Position numbers and translations under genes: made by a program. 64,000 nucleotides of DNA. Source: Chryseobacterium indicum (lineage in GTDB: Bacteria; Bacteroidota; Bacteroidia; Flavobacteriales; Weeksellaceae). The stretch is from assembly GCF_021504595.1 (NCBI RefSeq), contig NZ_JACSGT010000002.1, positions 682,001 through 746,000 on the forward strand, in the 5' to 3' direction. Of the stretch, positions 26,606 to 35,576 are shown piece by piece. The notes beneath the pieces were generated by a model. It saw nothing but the letters and a program-made list of their open reading frames with translations. It did not search any database and was not told where the DNA came from. Each line of letters opens with the position of its first letter. Within the stretch, counting starts at the first letter, position 1.

Positions 26606-27289
26606 TCAATTTTTATTTAAAATCTCTTTTCGGATCAGCTTCAGAACAGACAGTAATGTGCTTCCTTCCGAAACCAAAACAGGCTTTGAAGTATGCTTTC
26701 TGAGTTCATTGGCAGTCGTTTCTCCAATGGAAACCAGAATCATATTCCCAAAAGAATTTCGATTTGCAAAACTACGAACTCCGCTTGGACTAAAAAACAC
26801 TGCGGCATGATATTTTTCATTAATCAGCGGATTGATTTCTTCCGTATTGTAGACCGTGATTTTTCTGTAACTGATGTTTTGAAGGGGAAGATTTTTGTCA
26901 AGCACGTCTAATGCGATATTTCCGCAGAAATGAAGAAATTTTTCCTGCTGACAGTGCATTATGATAAACCGTGAAAGTTCTTCCGCGTTTTTAAGGACTT
27001 TAAACGTTCCGAATCCGTTTCTTCTCAGCTCTTTTTTTGTCTTTTCACCGACGCAGTAGATTTTATTGTAGTTTTTCGCCGTAAAATCTTCGTTGGGTTT
27101 AAATCCGTTTTTAAAAAAGGAACTTACTCCTTTTGCGCTGGTAAAAATCAATGAATAATCTTTGAGATCAAAAGCATCAGTTTTTATAGAACTTGTTTTA
27201 ATTACCTCAACACAGTCAAACGAAACATCGTCTCCCAATTCTTTGGTTACAATCGCCGGATCTAGGTTTTTGGTAAATAAAATGTTCAT
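26606..27289 (-). CDS. hemD: Uroporphyrinogen-III synthase
   Basis: A 227-residue two-lobed protein of the HemD family, which closes and inverts ring D of hydroxymethylbilane. The family is poorly conserved; recognisable parts are LIFTSAKGVSSFFKNGF, KIYCVGEKTKKELRRNGF, LHFCGN, and VFFSPSGVRSFANRNSFGNMILVSIGETTANELRK. Its start codon overlaps the upstream amidase stop by 1 nt. Confidence 0.88.
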   Translation of the reverse strand: MNILFTKNLDPAIVTKELGDDVSFDCVEVIKTSSIKTDAFDLKDYSLIFTSAKGVSSFFKNGFKPNEDFTAKNYNKIYCVGEKTKKELRRNGFGTFKVLKNAEELSRFIIMHCQQEKFLHFCGNIALDVLDKNLPLQNISYRKITVYNTEEINPLINEKYHAAVFFSPSGVRSFANRNSFGNMILVSIGETTANELRKHTSKPVLVSEGSTLLSVLKLIRKEILNKN

Positions 27290-27948
27290 TATGGTTTATC
27301 TTTTAGATGTAAATCGGCGGTCTGAAGCCTTACTTTGTTCATAAAATCCTTTCCCGGATCTTCTTTCCCTGTGAAATAATTCGGATCAGCTTCTTTCCAG
27401 AGTTTTGAATTTCTGAAGATTCCGTATTCCGAATGTCCGATGAGGTATTCTATTTTATATTTTTGGGTTAAATATCGTATCAGTTGTGCATTCGCGGAAA
27501 CCTGTTTATCCGTAAGCGGTTCTTTTTTACTTCCGATATTTTCAATTCCGATGGCGCAATAATTCAAACCAATCGTATGTCTGGCAAACTGATTCGGTTC
27601 CATCAACTGATAAACCGTTCCGTCTCTGTCAATGATGAATTGTGAAGAAACATTCAGCGTACTTTGCTTTTTCAGGGTATTTCTTGCGTTTTCAAGATAC
27701 GTTTTGTTGAAATATTTAAAATTGCTTTCCACATTTCCGCCTGCCGTATAATGAAGAACAATCATTTTCGGAACAATCGTCGGTGTTTTCTGAACCAAAC
27801 CGTGATGCTCTTTCAGATATTCTAAACTTAAACGAACTCTTTCTTCAGAATAATTAATAGGCTTATTGATGATTTTCAGTTCATTTTTTTGAGCTGATGC
27901 AAAACCTATCAACATAAAAACCAATAAGCAGATTACATTTCTCGTCAT
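27289..27948 (-). CDS. N-acetylmuramoyl-L-alanine amidase (Amidase_2 fold)
   Basis: A 219-residue secreted protein with a signal peptide (about 1-19, ending GFASA). The amidase core has the zinc-ligand blocks MIVLHYTAGGN and FARHTIGLNYCAIGIENIG, then YLIGHSEYG and a Trp-Lys-Glu-Ala-Asp-Pro segment carrying the third ligand. It would cleave the amide between muramic acid and the stem peptide in the periplasm, in turnover or recycling. It lies inside the heme operon, with 1-nt overlaps on both sides. Confidence 0.88.
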   Translation of the reverse strand: MTRNVICLLVFMLIGFASAQKNELKIINKPINYSEERVRLSLEYLKEHHGLVQKTPTIVPKMIVLHYTAGGNVESNFKYFNKTYLENARNTLKKQSTLNVSSQFIIDRDGTVYQLMEPNQFARHTIGLNYCAIGIENIGSKKEPLTDKQVSANAQLIRYLTQKYKIEYLIGHSEYGIFRNSKLWKEADPNYFTGKEDPGKDFMNKVRLQTADLHLKDKP

Positions 27949-28529
27949 TATTTCTGATATTGATAATGTCCTGTAATGGTAAACTTAAACAAACAATCTT
28001 CCAGAACCTGTCCGTCTCCGATATTGTGTACAATTAAATACCTTTTTCCGTCCGCCGATTTTCTGTTCACTACAATTCCGATGTGCGTTAAATTTTCCGG
28101 AAGATCCCAGGTTACAATATCTCCGGGAACATATAATTCAGGTTTGGTTTCAATGGATTTTGATTTCCCAAATTTGGCAAAGAACACTCTAAGGTTGGGA
28201 ACTCTGCGATGGTCGATATTCGTGTCGGGCTTTTTCAGTCCCCATTTTTTAGGATATTTTGAAAAGTTTTTCGCCATATCTTCATGTACTTCTTTCTGAA
28301 GATCAATCCCCAGTTTTCGGTAAGCTCTGATCACAACATCGGTACAAACGCCTTTGTCCGCAGGAACGTCTCCGTTCGGATATTTGATGTTGAAATAGGC
28401 AGGATCGTAAGTTACCCGGTCTTTTGTAAGGCTTAAAGCCGCATTAGAAAGTTTTTGGGCAAACTGATTCTGTGCTTTTCCAAAAAACACGCAAAGAACT
28501 ACAATAAATATTGAGAAATATTTCTTCAT
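27948..28529 (-). CDS. DUF1287-family secreted protein
   Basis: A 193-residue secreted protein with a signal peptide through about residue 19 (ending KAQ). The blocks DVPADKGVCTDVVIRAYRKLGIDLQ, VPNLRVFFAKFG and PGDIVTWDLPENLTHIGIVVN match DUF1287 (YijF-like). The Cys in GVCTD and the His in LTHIGIV have the order of an NlpC/P60-type papain fold, so a cell-wall hydrolase is possible. The downstream amidase start overlaps its stop by 1 nt; hemC lies 42 bp upstream. Confidence 0.85.
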   Translation of the reverse strand: MKKYFSIFIVVLCVFFGKAQNQFAQKLSNAALSLTKDRVTYDPAYFNIKYPNGDVPADKGVCTDVVIRAYRKLGIDLQKEVHEDMAKNFSKYPKKWGLKKPDTNIDHRRVPNLRVFFAKFGKSKSIETKPELYVPGDIVTWDLPENLTHIGIVVNRKSADGKRYLIVHNIGDGQVLEDCLFKFTITGHYQYQK

Positions 28530-28571
28530 AGAAATCCGGAACCTTAAAAGTTAAAATGTAAAAGATGAATT

Positions 28572-29483
28572 TTAGATCTGGCTTTTAATTTCTGCCATCA
28601 ATTCCTTTCCGCCGTTTTCAAGAACTACTTTCGCGAATTTTTCTCCGAAATTTTCTTCATTATTATATACAAAGCTTTCGTCTGTTGCGATGCTGTTTTT
28701 ACCATCCAGAGAACAAAGCGCTGCCTTAAAACGGATCTGGTCTTCAAAAAGTTCTGCAAATGCTCCGATAGGCGCAGTACAGCCTCCTTCAAGTGTACTC
28801 AGGAAATTTCTTTCCATTTCCACACAGATCTGCGTATTTTTATGATTGGTAAACTGTCTGATCACCTCATTAATCTCAGTTTTGTCTGAATGCCCCGCAA
28901 CAGCAATTACACCTTGCGACGGAGCAGGAATTAAAAACGGAATCATTTCATAATCAATGTCCATTTTCATTCTCTTAATTCCTGCCAGAGACAGAATGGT
29001 CGCATCAAAATCTCCTTCTTCCAGTTTTTGAAGCCTTGTCTGAATATTTCCACGAATGTCCGAAAATTCAGCATTGGGGAAGTTTTTCAGCCAGAATGCT
29101 CTTCTTCTTAAACTGCTGGTTGCCAGTTTAAGCTCATGAAGTTCTTTGTTTTTTGCAGATTCCTTTCGAATCAAAACATCCTGCGGAAAATCTCTTTCCA
29201 GATAAGAAACGATCTCAAGGTTTTCGGGAAGTTTTGTAGGAACATCCTTTAAAGAATGTACGGCAATATCAATTTCGTCATTTAATAAGGCAACATCAAG
29301 ATCTCTGGTGAAAACGCCTGTAATTCCTAATGAATACAGGGGTTGTGTAAGGTTTTTATCGCCTGAAGAGACAATAGGAACGATTTCCGTTAAATAATTG
29401 TTGTTCTGAAGATGCCTCGCAACTTCTCTAGCCTGCCAAAGTGCCAGTGCAGAATTTCTGGTTCCGATTCTAATGCTTTTCAT
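28572..29483 (-). CDS. hemC: Hydroxymethylbilane synthase (porphobilinogen deaminase)
   Basis: A 303-residue enzyme that links four porphobilinogens into hydroxymethylbilane. It opens SIRIGTRNSALALWQA, and has SLKDVPTKLPENLEI, SLRRRAFWLKNFPNAEFSDIRGNIQTRLQKL and the cofactor-anchoring Cys in LEGGCTAPIGAFAE. The ATG at 29483 (MKSIRIGTRN) is preferred over an ATG at 29507. It overlaps the hemA end by 14 nt, so translational coupling is likely. Confidence 0.96.
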   Translation of the reverse strand: MKSIRIGTRNSALALWQAREVARHLQNNNYLTEIVPIVSSGDKNLTQPLYSLGITGVFTRDLDVALLNDEIDIAVHSLKDVPTKLPENLEIVSYLERDFPQDVLIRKESAKNKELHELKLATSSLRRRAFWLKNFPNAEFSDIRGNIQTRLQKLEEGDFDATILSLAGIKRMKMDIDYEMIPFLIPAPSQGVIAVAGHSDKTEINEVIRQFTNHKNTQICVEMERNFLSTLEGGCTAPIGAFAELFEDQIRFKAALCSLDGKNSIATDESFVYNNEENFGEKFAKVVLENGGKELMAEIKSQI

Positions 29484-30744
29484 TGAATTCGTTGTTTGGT
29501 TGTTCAACTAATATTTCGTGCATTAATTTACTAATTTCTTCGGCTTTTAAAGGATTATCGATGATATATTTTGCAAAACGGTTGGTAATTTTCTGGATCA
29601 TTTTATCAGAAAGTTCCATATCCGTGATGTTTATGTATTTATTTTTTTTGTAAAAATTATGCATTTCATTGCGTTCCATATTCTTAAGAACCGCTTTGAA
29701 ATGATGGATATTGGGTGCCAGTTTTCTCTTTTTTTCCCACTCAAGGAAGTCTTTCGTCATTTCCTTGATGATTTTTTCGGCTTTCGGGATCTCTTTTTCT
29801 CTCTGCTGAATGGTTGCCTGAATCTGTTTGGAAAGTTCATCCACGTCGATCAGCGTTACATTTTCATTTTCCGTTACATTTTTATCCACGTTATTCGGAA
29901 TCGAGAGGTCGATTACCAAAGTTTCTTTTCCGTTCGGGAAATGAGACCTGTTCACGATCGGATGTCTCGCTCCGGTCGCAACGATAAGAATATCTGTATT
30001 GCCCAGTTCTTTATCAAAATCGGCATAATCAATATGCGGAATATTGTACTTCTCGGAAATCTTAGCTGCCGTTTCCTGAGTTCTGTTGGCAATTTTTATT
30101 TTCGGCTGATAAACGTGTTTTACCAAATTCTCAACTGTATTCTGCCCGATTTCTCCTACACCAAGCAGAAGAATATTTTTTTCGGTAATTCTTTTCTGGC
30201 TGTTTAAAATATAATGAACCGCCGCATAAGAAACAGAAGCTGCCCCGTTGGAAATTCCGGTCTCATTTTTTATTCTTTTCGAAATCTGAATGGCAGAATT
30301 AATGGCTCTTTCTAGATAGGGATTAGAGTTCTGTCTTTCTTTTTTGAAGCGGTTGTAGGCTTTTTTAATCTGTCCGATGATCTCAAAATCCCCGATAATC
30401 TGGCTTTCAAGTCCGGCTGCAACCCTGAAAAGGTGAGTTAAAGCTTCTTCCTTTGTTAAAATATTCGCAAACTGAAGAAAATCCATCAGATTAACCCCGA
30501 TTGTTTTACAGTATTCTTCCGCAACCAGAAGATAGTTGGGAGAAGTAGTATAGATTTCAGTTCTGTTACAAGTAGAAACAACAAAGGAATCCCCTAAATC
30601 TTCATTATGGATTCGGGCAACGAAATTCTTAATGTTTTCATCAAAAAATGCAAATTTACCTCTTGTTTCTGCGTCAGCTTTTTCAAAACTAACCGAAAGT
30701 ACAGCAAAATTAGACGTCTGATGTATGTTTGAATATTGTAACAT
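29470..30744 (-). CDS. hemA: Glutamyl-tRNA reductase
   Basis: A 424-residue enzyme that reduces Glu-tRNA to glutamate-1-semialdehyde, the first committed step of tetrapyrrole synthesis by the C5 route. The active-site Cys is in FVVSTCNRTEIY, with LFRVAAGLESQIIGDFEIIGQIKKAY after it, an NADPH Rossmann motif LLLGVGEIGQNTVENL, and the C-terminal dimerisation helices. It is the first gene of the heme operon. The -7 box TAAATTTG lies only about 8 nt before the ATG, so its transcript may be nearly leaderless. Confidence 0.96.
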   Translation of the reverse strand: MLQYSNIHQTSNFAVLSVSFEKADAETRGKFAFFDENIKNFVARIHNEDLGDSFVVSTCNRTEIYTTSPNYLLVAEEYCKTIGVNLMDFLQFANILTKEEALTHLFRVAAGLESQIIGDFEIIGQIKKAYNRFKKERQNSNPYLERAINSAIQISKRIKNETGISNGAASVSYAAVHYILNSQKRITEKNILLLGVGEIGQNTVENLVKHVYQPKIKIANRTQETAAKISEKYNIPHIDYADFDKELGNTDILIVATGARHPIVNRSHFPNGKETLVIDLSIPNNVDKNVTENENVTLIDVDELSKQIQATIQQREKEIPKAEKIIKEMTKDFLEWEKKRKLAPNIHHFKAVLKNMERNEMHNFYKKNKYINITDMELSDKMIQKITNRFAKYIIDNPLKAEEISKLMHEILVEQPNNEFNEKH

Positions 30745-30752
30745 AAGCGTCG

Positions 30753-30760
30753 CAAATTTA
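30753..30760 (-). promoter_or_regulatory. -7 box (TAAATTTG) of the heme operon
   Basis: On the minus strand TAAATTTG lies 8 nt before the hemA ATG. With transcription starting about 7 nt after the box, the leader would be one or two nucleotides at most. Either hemA is leaderless or another promoter lies further upstream. Confidence 0.5.
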
Positions 30761-31083
30761 CGTTTTTTTTAGCAAATTACTTTCTGAAAATGTATATGAT
30801 AATTATCGTAAAAAACTATTTCGGGAAATTGTGAAAAGCAATGTTTTGTTGTTAATAAACGTTAAAATTAATTTTGAAAAAATATAAATTTTTACCATTT
30901 CCATCTTCCCGAAAAATATTTCACCATACTGGATTTGCTTTTCATTGTTGGTTTACCCGCATTAAGCCTGCATTTGCCTTAGATCCAGCTTAAAATAAAT
31001 CCTGTAAATGCTTACGGTAAAAGTTAATAGCTTGTTACAAATTTTAATAAAAATTTAACCAAATTATATGCTCGCGGAATTTC

Positions 31084-31110
31084 TTGGGTTGTCTTAAATT
31101 TATATCTTTG
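31084..31110 (+). promoter_or_regulatory. Promoter of the mre operon (TTG-N16-TATCTTTG)
   Basis: TTG at 31084-31086 and TATCTTTG at 31103-31110 match the Bacteroidota -33/-7 consensus with a 16-nt spacer, close to the usual 17-19. The mreB ATG is 29 nt further. Confidence 0.65.
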
Positions 31111-31139
31111 TAACTCTTTAAAAAATCAGAAGTAAAAGT

Positions 31140-32165
31140 ATGAGTTTATTCGATATGTTTACGCAAGAAATTGCGATAGACCTTGGTACTGCCAACACCC
31201 TTATCATCCATAATAATAAAATTGTTATAGACCAGCCGTCTATTGTCGCGATAGAACGTTCGACAGGAAGACCGATTGCCGTGGGTGAACAGGCAAAACA
31301 TATGCAGGGGAAAACTCATGAGGACATCAAAACAATCCGCCCTTTGAAAGACGGGGTAATTGCTGATTTCCATGCTTCTGAACACATGATAAAGGAATTC
31401 ATCAAAAAAATTCCTGGAATTAAAGGGAAATTTATTCAGCCGGCGTTAAGAATCGTTATCTGTATTCCTTCCGGAATCACAGAGGTTGAAAAAAGAGCGG
31501 TAAGAGATTCTGCCCAGAAAGTAAACGCTAAAGAAGTTCGTTTGATCTATGAACCAATGGCTGCTGCGATAGGAGTGGGAATCGATGTACAGAAACCTGA
31601 AGGAAACATGATTATCGATATAGGTGGCGGTACTACAGAGATTGCTGTTGTAGCTTTGGGAGGTATCGTCTGCGATAAATCTGTGAAAATTGCAGGAGAT
31701 GTATTTACCAACGACATCGCTTATTACTTAAGAACTCATCACAACTTATACATCGGAGAAAGAACAGCAGAGAGAATTAAAATCGAAGTTGGTTCTGCCG
31801 TTGAAGACTTAGACGTAGATATCGAAGATATTCCGGTACAGGGAAGAGACCTTATTACCGGAAAGCCAAAAGAAATTATGGTGGGTTACAAAGAGATTGC
31901 CAGAGCATTGGACAAATCAATCATCAGAATTGAAGATGCGGTAATGGAAACACTTTCTCTTACTCCTCCGGAATTGGCGGCAGATATTTATAAGACAGGA
32001 ATTTATCTTGCCGGTGGCGGAGCATTGTTAAGAGGTCTTGCAGACAGATTGCACAAAAAGACAGGTCTTCCTGTATTTGTAGCTGAAGATCCGTTGAGAG
32101 CGGTTGTTCGCGGAACTGGTATTGCACTTAAGAATATGGATAAATTCAATTTCTTAATTAAATAA
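31140..32165 (+). CDS. mreB: Rod shape-determining actin homologue MreB
   Basis: A 341-residue bacterial actin. It opens with the phosphate-1 motif EIAIDLGTANTLI and contains the phosphate-2 loop MIIDIGGGTTEIAVVALGG, the adenosine motif IYLAGGGALLRGL, and CIPSGITEVEKRAVRDSA. It forms membrane-bound filaments that steer lateral wall synthesis. It is the first gene of mreBCD-mrdA-rodA. Confidence 0.98.
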   Translation: MSLFDMFTQEIAIDLGTANTLIIHNNKIVIDQPSIVAIERSTGRPIAVGEQAKHMQGKTHEDIKTIRPLKDGVIADFHASEHMIKEFIKKIPGIKGKFIQPALRIVICIPSGITEVEKRAVRDSAQKVNAKEVRLIYEPMAAAIGVGIDVQKPEGNMIIDIGGGTTEIAVVALGGIVCDKSVKIAGDVFTNDIAYYLRTHHNLYIGERTAERIKIEVGSAVEDLDVDIEDIPVQGRDLITGKPKEIMVGYKEIARALDKSIIRIEDAVMETLSLTPPELAADIYKTGIYLAGGGALLRGLADRLHKKTGLPVFVAEDPLRAVVRGTGIALKNMDKFNFLIK

Positions 32166-32192
32166 TTTTAACCTTTTACGAAACACGTCTGA

Positions 32193-33047
32193 ATGGGATT
32201 TTTGCTGAGATTATTTTCAAAGAATGCACTATTTGTCTTCTTTATATTTCTGCAAATCATTGCTCTTGTTCTGATATTCTCTAAAAATGCCATGCAGAAA
32301 TCCTGGATTGCAGGGCAGTCTGCTGCTTTCAATTCGTGGGTTTCGGGATATATTGATGAAGGGGTTTCGTATCTTAAGCTGAAACAGATCAACGAAGATC
32401 TTGTGGCACAAAATAAAGCCTTAATGGTAGAACTTTACGGAAAACAGGGAGCGAAAAATCCTGTGTTCAGAAAAGTTCATGATACCATCGGAGGCGGACA
32501 AATCTATACTTTTGTAGACGGGGAGATTGTTTTCAACAGTATCAACAGAAGAAATAACTACTTTACCATCAACAGAGGCCGTAGAGACGGTGTTTTTCCG
32601 CAAATGGGCGTGATGGCTCCGAAAGGGATCGCCGGAATTGTTATTAATTCTACAGACAGCTATGCTTTGGTTCAGTCGGTTTTAAGTGTTAACAAAATCA
32701 GAATCAATGCTGCCTTAAAAAACTCAGGATATTTCGGAACTTTAACATGGAACGGAGACAATTCCAGAGTCATGCATTTGGCGGATATTCCTAAATATGT
32801 TGCACTAAAAATTGGCGATACTGTGGTTACCGACGGAAAATCAGCGATTTTCCCTAAAGGGGTACAGATCGGAACCATTGCAGGATATTCTGTGGATAAT
32901 AAAACCGGATTCTGGGATATTTCGGTGGAACTAAGTGAAAAAATGGGAGCGTTAAGCAAAGTTTATGTGGTGAAAAACCTCAAGAAAGCTGAAGTCCAGA
33001 AGATTCAGGATACCATGCAGGCTGTAATAAAAAAGGAAAATGATTAG
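32193..33047 (+). CDS. mreC: Rod shape-determining protein MreC
   Basis: A 284-residue bitopic protein with one N-terminal membrane segment (about 11-32), a coiled coil (about 65-90) and a periplasmic beta-domain with NYFTINRGRRDGVFPQMGVMAPKGIAGIV. It connects MreB with MreD, PBP2 and RodA. Its end overlaps mreD by 8 nt. Confidence 0.94.
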   Translation: MGFLLRLFSKNALFVFFIFLQIIALVLIFSKNAMQKSWIAGQSAAFNSWVSGYIDEGVSYLKLKQINEDLVAQNKALMVELYGKQGAKNPVFRKVHDTIGGGQIYTFVDGEIVFNSINRRNNYFTINRGRRDGVFPQMGVMAPKGIAGIVINSTDSYALVQSVLSVNKIRINAALKNSGYFGTLTWNGDNSRVMHLADIPKYVALKIGDTVVTDGKSAIFPKGVQIGTIAGYSVDNKTGFWDISVELSEKMGALSKVYVVKNLKKAEVQKIQDTMQAVIKKEND

Positions 33048-33546
33048 CAGGACATTATTTACGGATATATTGATTATGATTTTTCTTGTTTCATTACAGA
33101 TTTTTGTACTGAACAGGATCACCATTTTCGGAAAGTACACTCCTGTACTTTATCCCGTATTCGTTATGTTTTATCCTTTTTTCAGAAATAAATTTCAGTT
33201 TTTAGCACTAAGTTTTCTCATCGGACTTTCCGTAGATGCATTTCTCGGAACCTGGGGAATGAATGCGTTTGCAACCACTTTGATTGCTTATTTCAGGACT
33301 TTGATTTTCAGAACTTCTACAGATACTTCCACAGATTTTTTCTCTTTTCAGTCCCTTCAGTGGGCGCAGTTTTTACTGTTTTTATTTTCAAGTATCTTTT
33401 TGCATCAGCTTTTAGTTCAGTACATTGAATTCTTCAAGTTGAGCAGATTTTTTGAAATATTGCTTAATGTATTGGTAACTAGTTTAATTTCGTTTATATT
33501 TATAGTTATTTACGCATTAATCTTTAAAATCAAACAAAAAGTTTGA
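33040..33546 (+). CDS. mreD: Rod shape-determining protein MreD
   Basis: A 168-residue hydrophobic protein with five to six membrane segments. Sequence conservation in this family is low; identity rests on length, topology and its position between mreC (8-nt overlap) and the PBP2 gene (4-nt overlap). The segment GLSVDAFLGTWGMNAFATTLIAYFR fits the conserved MreD core. Confidence 0.9.
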   Translation: MISRTLFTDILIMIFLVSLQIFVLNRITIFGKYTPVLYPVFVMFYPFFRNKFQFLALSFLIGLSVDAFLGTWGMNAFATTLIAYFRTLIFRTSTDTSTDFFSFQSLQWAQFLLFLFSSIFLHQLLVQYIEFFKLSRFFEILLNVLVTSLISFIFIVIYALIFKIKQKV

Positions 33547-35576
33547 ACACACGTTATTTAAAAATCTTTTCCGTTCTTATCGTTATCGCTCTGATTTTTG
33601 TGGCGAGAATTGCTTATTTACAGTTGTTTACGGATCGTTATGCTTTAAATGCAGCGAATACTTCCATTAAAATTGAATACGTTATTCCGCAAAGAGGAGT
33701 CATTTTTGACCGAAACGGTAAAATTCTGGTGGGAAACCAGCCTGCTTATGAAATTTCCTTCACTCAGGCTTTGATGCGTCCCGATTTTGATACCGTAGGA
33801 TTCTGCAACCTGATGAAGATTTCTAAAAATGATTTCGTCAGAACCATCGAAAATATTAAAAAAGAAAAATATTATTCTAAGCTGACTCCCATGACCTTCA
33901 TGAAAAATCTAAGCCGTGAAGACATTGCGAGAGTTCAGGAAATCATATTCAAATATCCCGCTTTCAGCATCGTTTCAAGACCTCAGCGACAATATGAAGT
34001 TTCTACGTCGGGAAATCTTTTGGGATATACCAGTGAAGTTAACGAAAGAGAAATTAAAAAAGACTCTGCGTATTATTTACCGGGAGATTTCATCGGAAAA
34101 ACAGGGGTTGAAAAAGCCTACGAAAAAGACCTTCGCGGAGTGAAGGGAATGAAATATATTCAGAAAGATATTAAACTGCGGAATGTAGGACCTTACAAAA
34201 ACGGATCTTTAGACAAAGACGTTATCACAGGAAAAGACATCACCCTTACAATAGACTACGATTTGCAGAGAATTGCTGAAGAAATGCTTGTCAATAAGCA
34301 TGGTGCGATTGTAGCAATTGATCCCAATAACGGAGAAGTTCTGGTGGCTGCAACCGGACCGGATATCGATCCGAATCTTTTTACAGGACCGAATAAATCT
34401 AAAAATCTATACGCTTTATCCAAAGATACGATCTACGAGAACAAACCGACTTTCGACCGGTCTTTACAGGCGGCTTATCCTCCCGGTTCCACATTTAAAT
34501 TGTTAACCGCTTTGTCTGCGATGCAGATGGGCGTGATGGACGAAAATACAATCTTCCCTTGCGGTGGCGGATTTAATTACAGAGGCTTGAGAATTAAAGG
34601 TCATGGCGGTGCAGATCCTCTGATCCCTGCTATTCAGGTTTCGAGTAACTGTTACTTTTCGTACGCTTATTTAGCAATTCTCAATAAATATCCCGGAAAT
34701 CCTTCGAAGGGAGTTGACGAATGGAAAAAGATCATGAGCAGCTTCGGAGTAGGAGAATTTTTGAACAATGATTTTGCAGTAGGTGCAAAAGGAAGAATTC
34801 CTACCGGAGAGTTTTATGAAAAAAGAATGGCTTCCATTTACAAAGCAAGCGGTTCTAAAAAAGATCCTAAAAACTGGGATCCTTTGGCGACAGGAGCTGT
34901 TTTCAACGGAATGGGACAGGGTGATGTTCTGGTAACTCCGCTTCAACTTGCCAATTATGTTGCTGCAATTGCCAATAAAGGATGGTATTATACTCCGCAT
35001 ATCGTAAAATCGATCGACGGAAAACCCAATCCTGATCCTAGATTCAAAAAGAAGCATCAGACTTTGGTTGATAAAAAACATTTTGAACCTGTTCTGAAAG
35101 GAATGGAAGCCGTAGTTTTAAGAGGTACGGCACATGGTTTAAAATCCAACGATTTTACCCAATTGGCAAAAACAGGAACAGCACAGGTTCCGCAGGGAAA
35201 AGATAATTCCATTTTTGTTTTAATTGCTCCGGCTGATAAACCTAAAATTGTGGTTGCAGCGGTAATGGAACACGCTGGATTTGGTGCAACCTGGGCAGGT
35301 CCAGCCTCAACGGTAATCGCCGAAAAATTTATTACGGGTGATCTGAAGCGTGAAAATCTCTACAAAAAGATGACTTCCTCAAGCTTTATGCCTGAATATA
35401 AAAGACAGTGGATTGCCGATCTGAAGCGTAAAGGTTTATACAAAGAACCGGTAGATTCTCTCAAGCAAAAAAGAATACAGGACAGCCTGAAATTCGTAAA
35501 AGAGCAAAAAGCAAAACTGCAGAAACAGATAGACATCGAAACGAAAAATAATAAAACAAAACCTGCTAAACAATGA
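33543..35576 (+). CDS. mrdA: Penicillin-binding protein 2 (elongasome transpeptidase)
   Basis: A 677-residue class B PBP, with one N-terminal membrane segment (about 7-25), the pedestal domain (PQRGVIFDRNGKILVGNQPAYEI) and the transpeptidase domain. The catalytic motifs are PPGSTFK (S316, K319), S367-S-N369 and KTG at 543-545. It starts with TTG at 33543 overlapping the mreD stop (TTGA). The C-terminal tail (about 640-677) is Lys/Gln-rich and longer than in Proteobacteria. It partners with RodA. Confidence 0.96.
   Translation: MNTRYLKIFSVLIVIALIFVARIAYLQLFTDRYALNAANTSIKIEYVIPQRGVIFDRNGKILVGNQPAYEISFTQALMRPDFDTVGFCNLMKISKNDFVRTIENIKKEKYYSKLTPMTFMKNLSREDIARVQEIIFKYPAFSIVSRPQRQYEVSTSGNLLGYTSEVNEREIKKDSAYYLPGDFIGKTGVEKAYEKDLRGVKGMKYIQKDIKLRNVGPYKNGSLDKDVITGKDITLTIDYDLQRIAEEMLVNKHGAIVAIDPNNGEVLVAATGPDIDPNLFTGPNKSKNLYALSKDTIYENKPTFDRSLQAAYPPGSTFKLLTALSAMQMGVMDENTIFPCGGGFNYRGLRIKGHGGADPLIPAIQVSSNCYFSYAYLAILNKYPGNPSKGVDEWKKIMSSFGVGEFLNNDFAVGAKGRIPTGEFYEKRMASIYKASGSKKDPKNWDPLATGAVFNGMGQGDVLVTPLQLANYVAAIANKGWYYTPHIVKSIDGKPNPDPRFKKKHQTLVDKKHFEPVLKGMEAVVLRGTAHGLKSNDFTQLAKTGTAQVPQGKDNSIFVLIAPADKPKIVVAAVMEHAGFGATWAGPASTVIAEKFITGDLKRENLYKKMTSSSFMPEYKRQWIADLKRKGLYKEPVDSLKQKRIQDSLKFVKEQKAKLQKQIDIETKNNKTKPAKQ

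Larger units (their letters stand above)
30745..31139. other. Divergent intergenic region hemA/mreB (395 bp)
   Basis: This gap contains the two divergent promoters: for hemA, TAAATTTG on the minus strand (30760 down to 30753); for mreB, TATCTTTG at 31103-31110. The middle (about 30800-31070) is AT-rich with one less AT-rich patch near 30955-31000. I saw no reading frame or strong hairpin in it. Confidence 0.6.
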
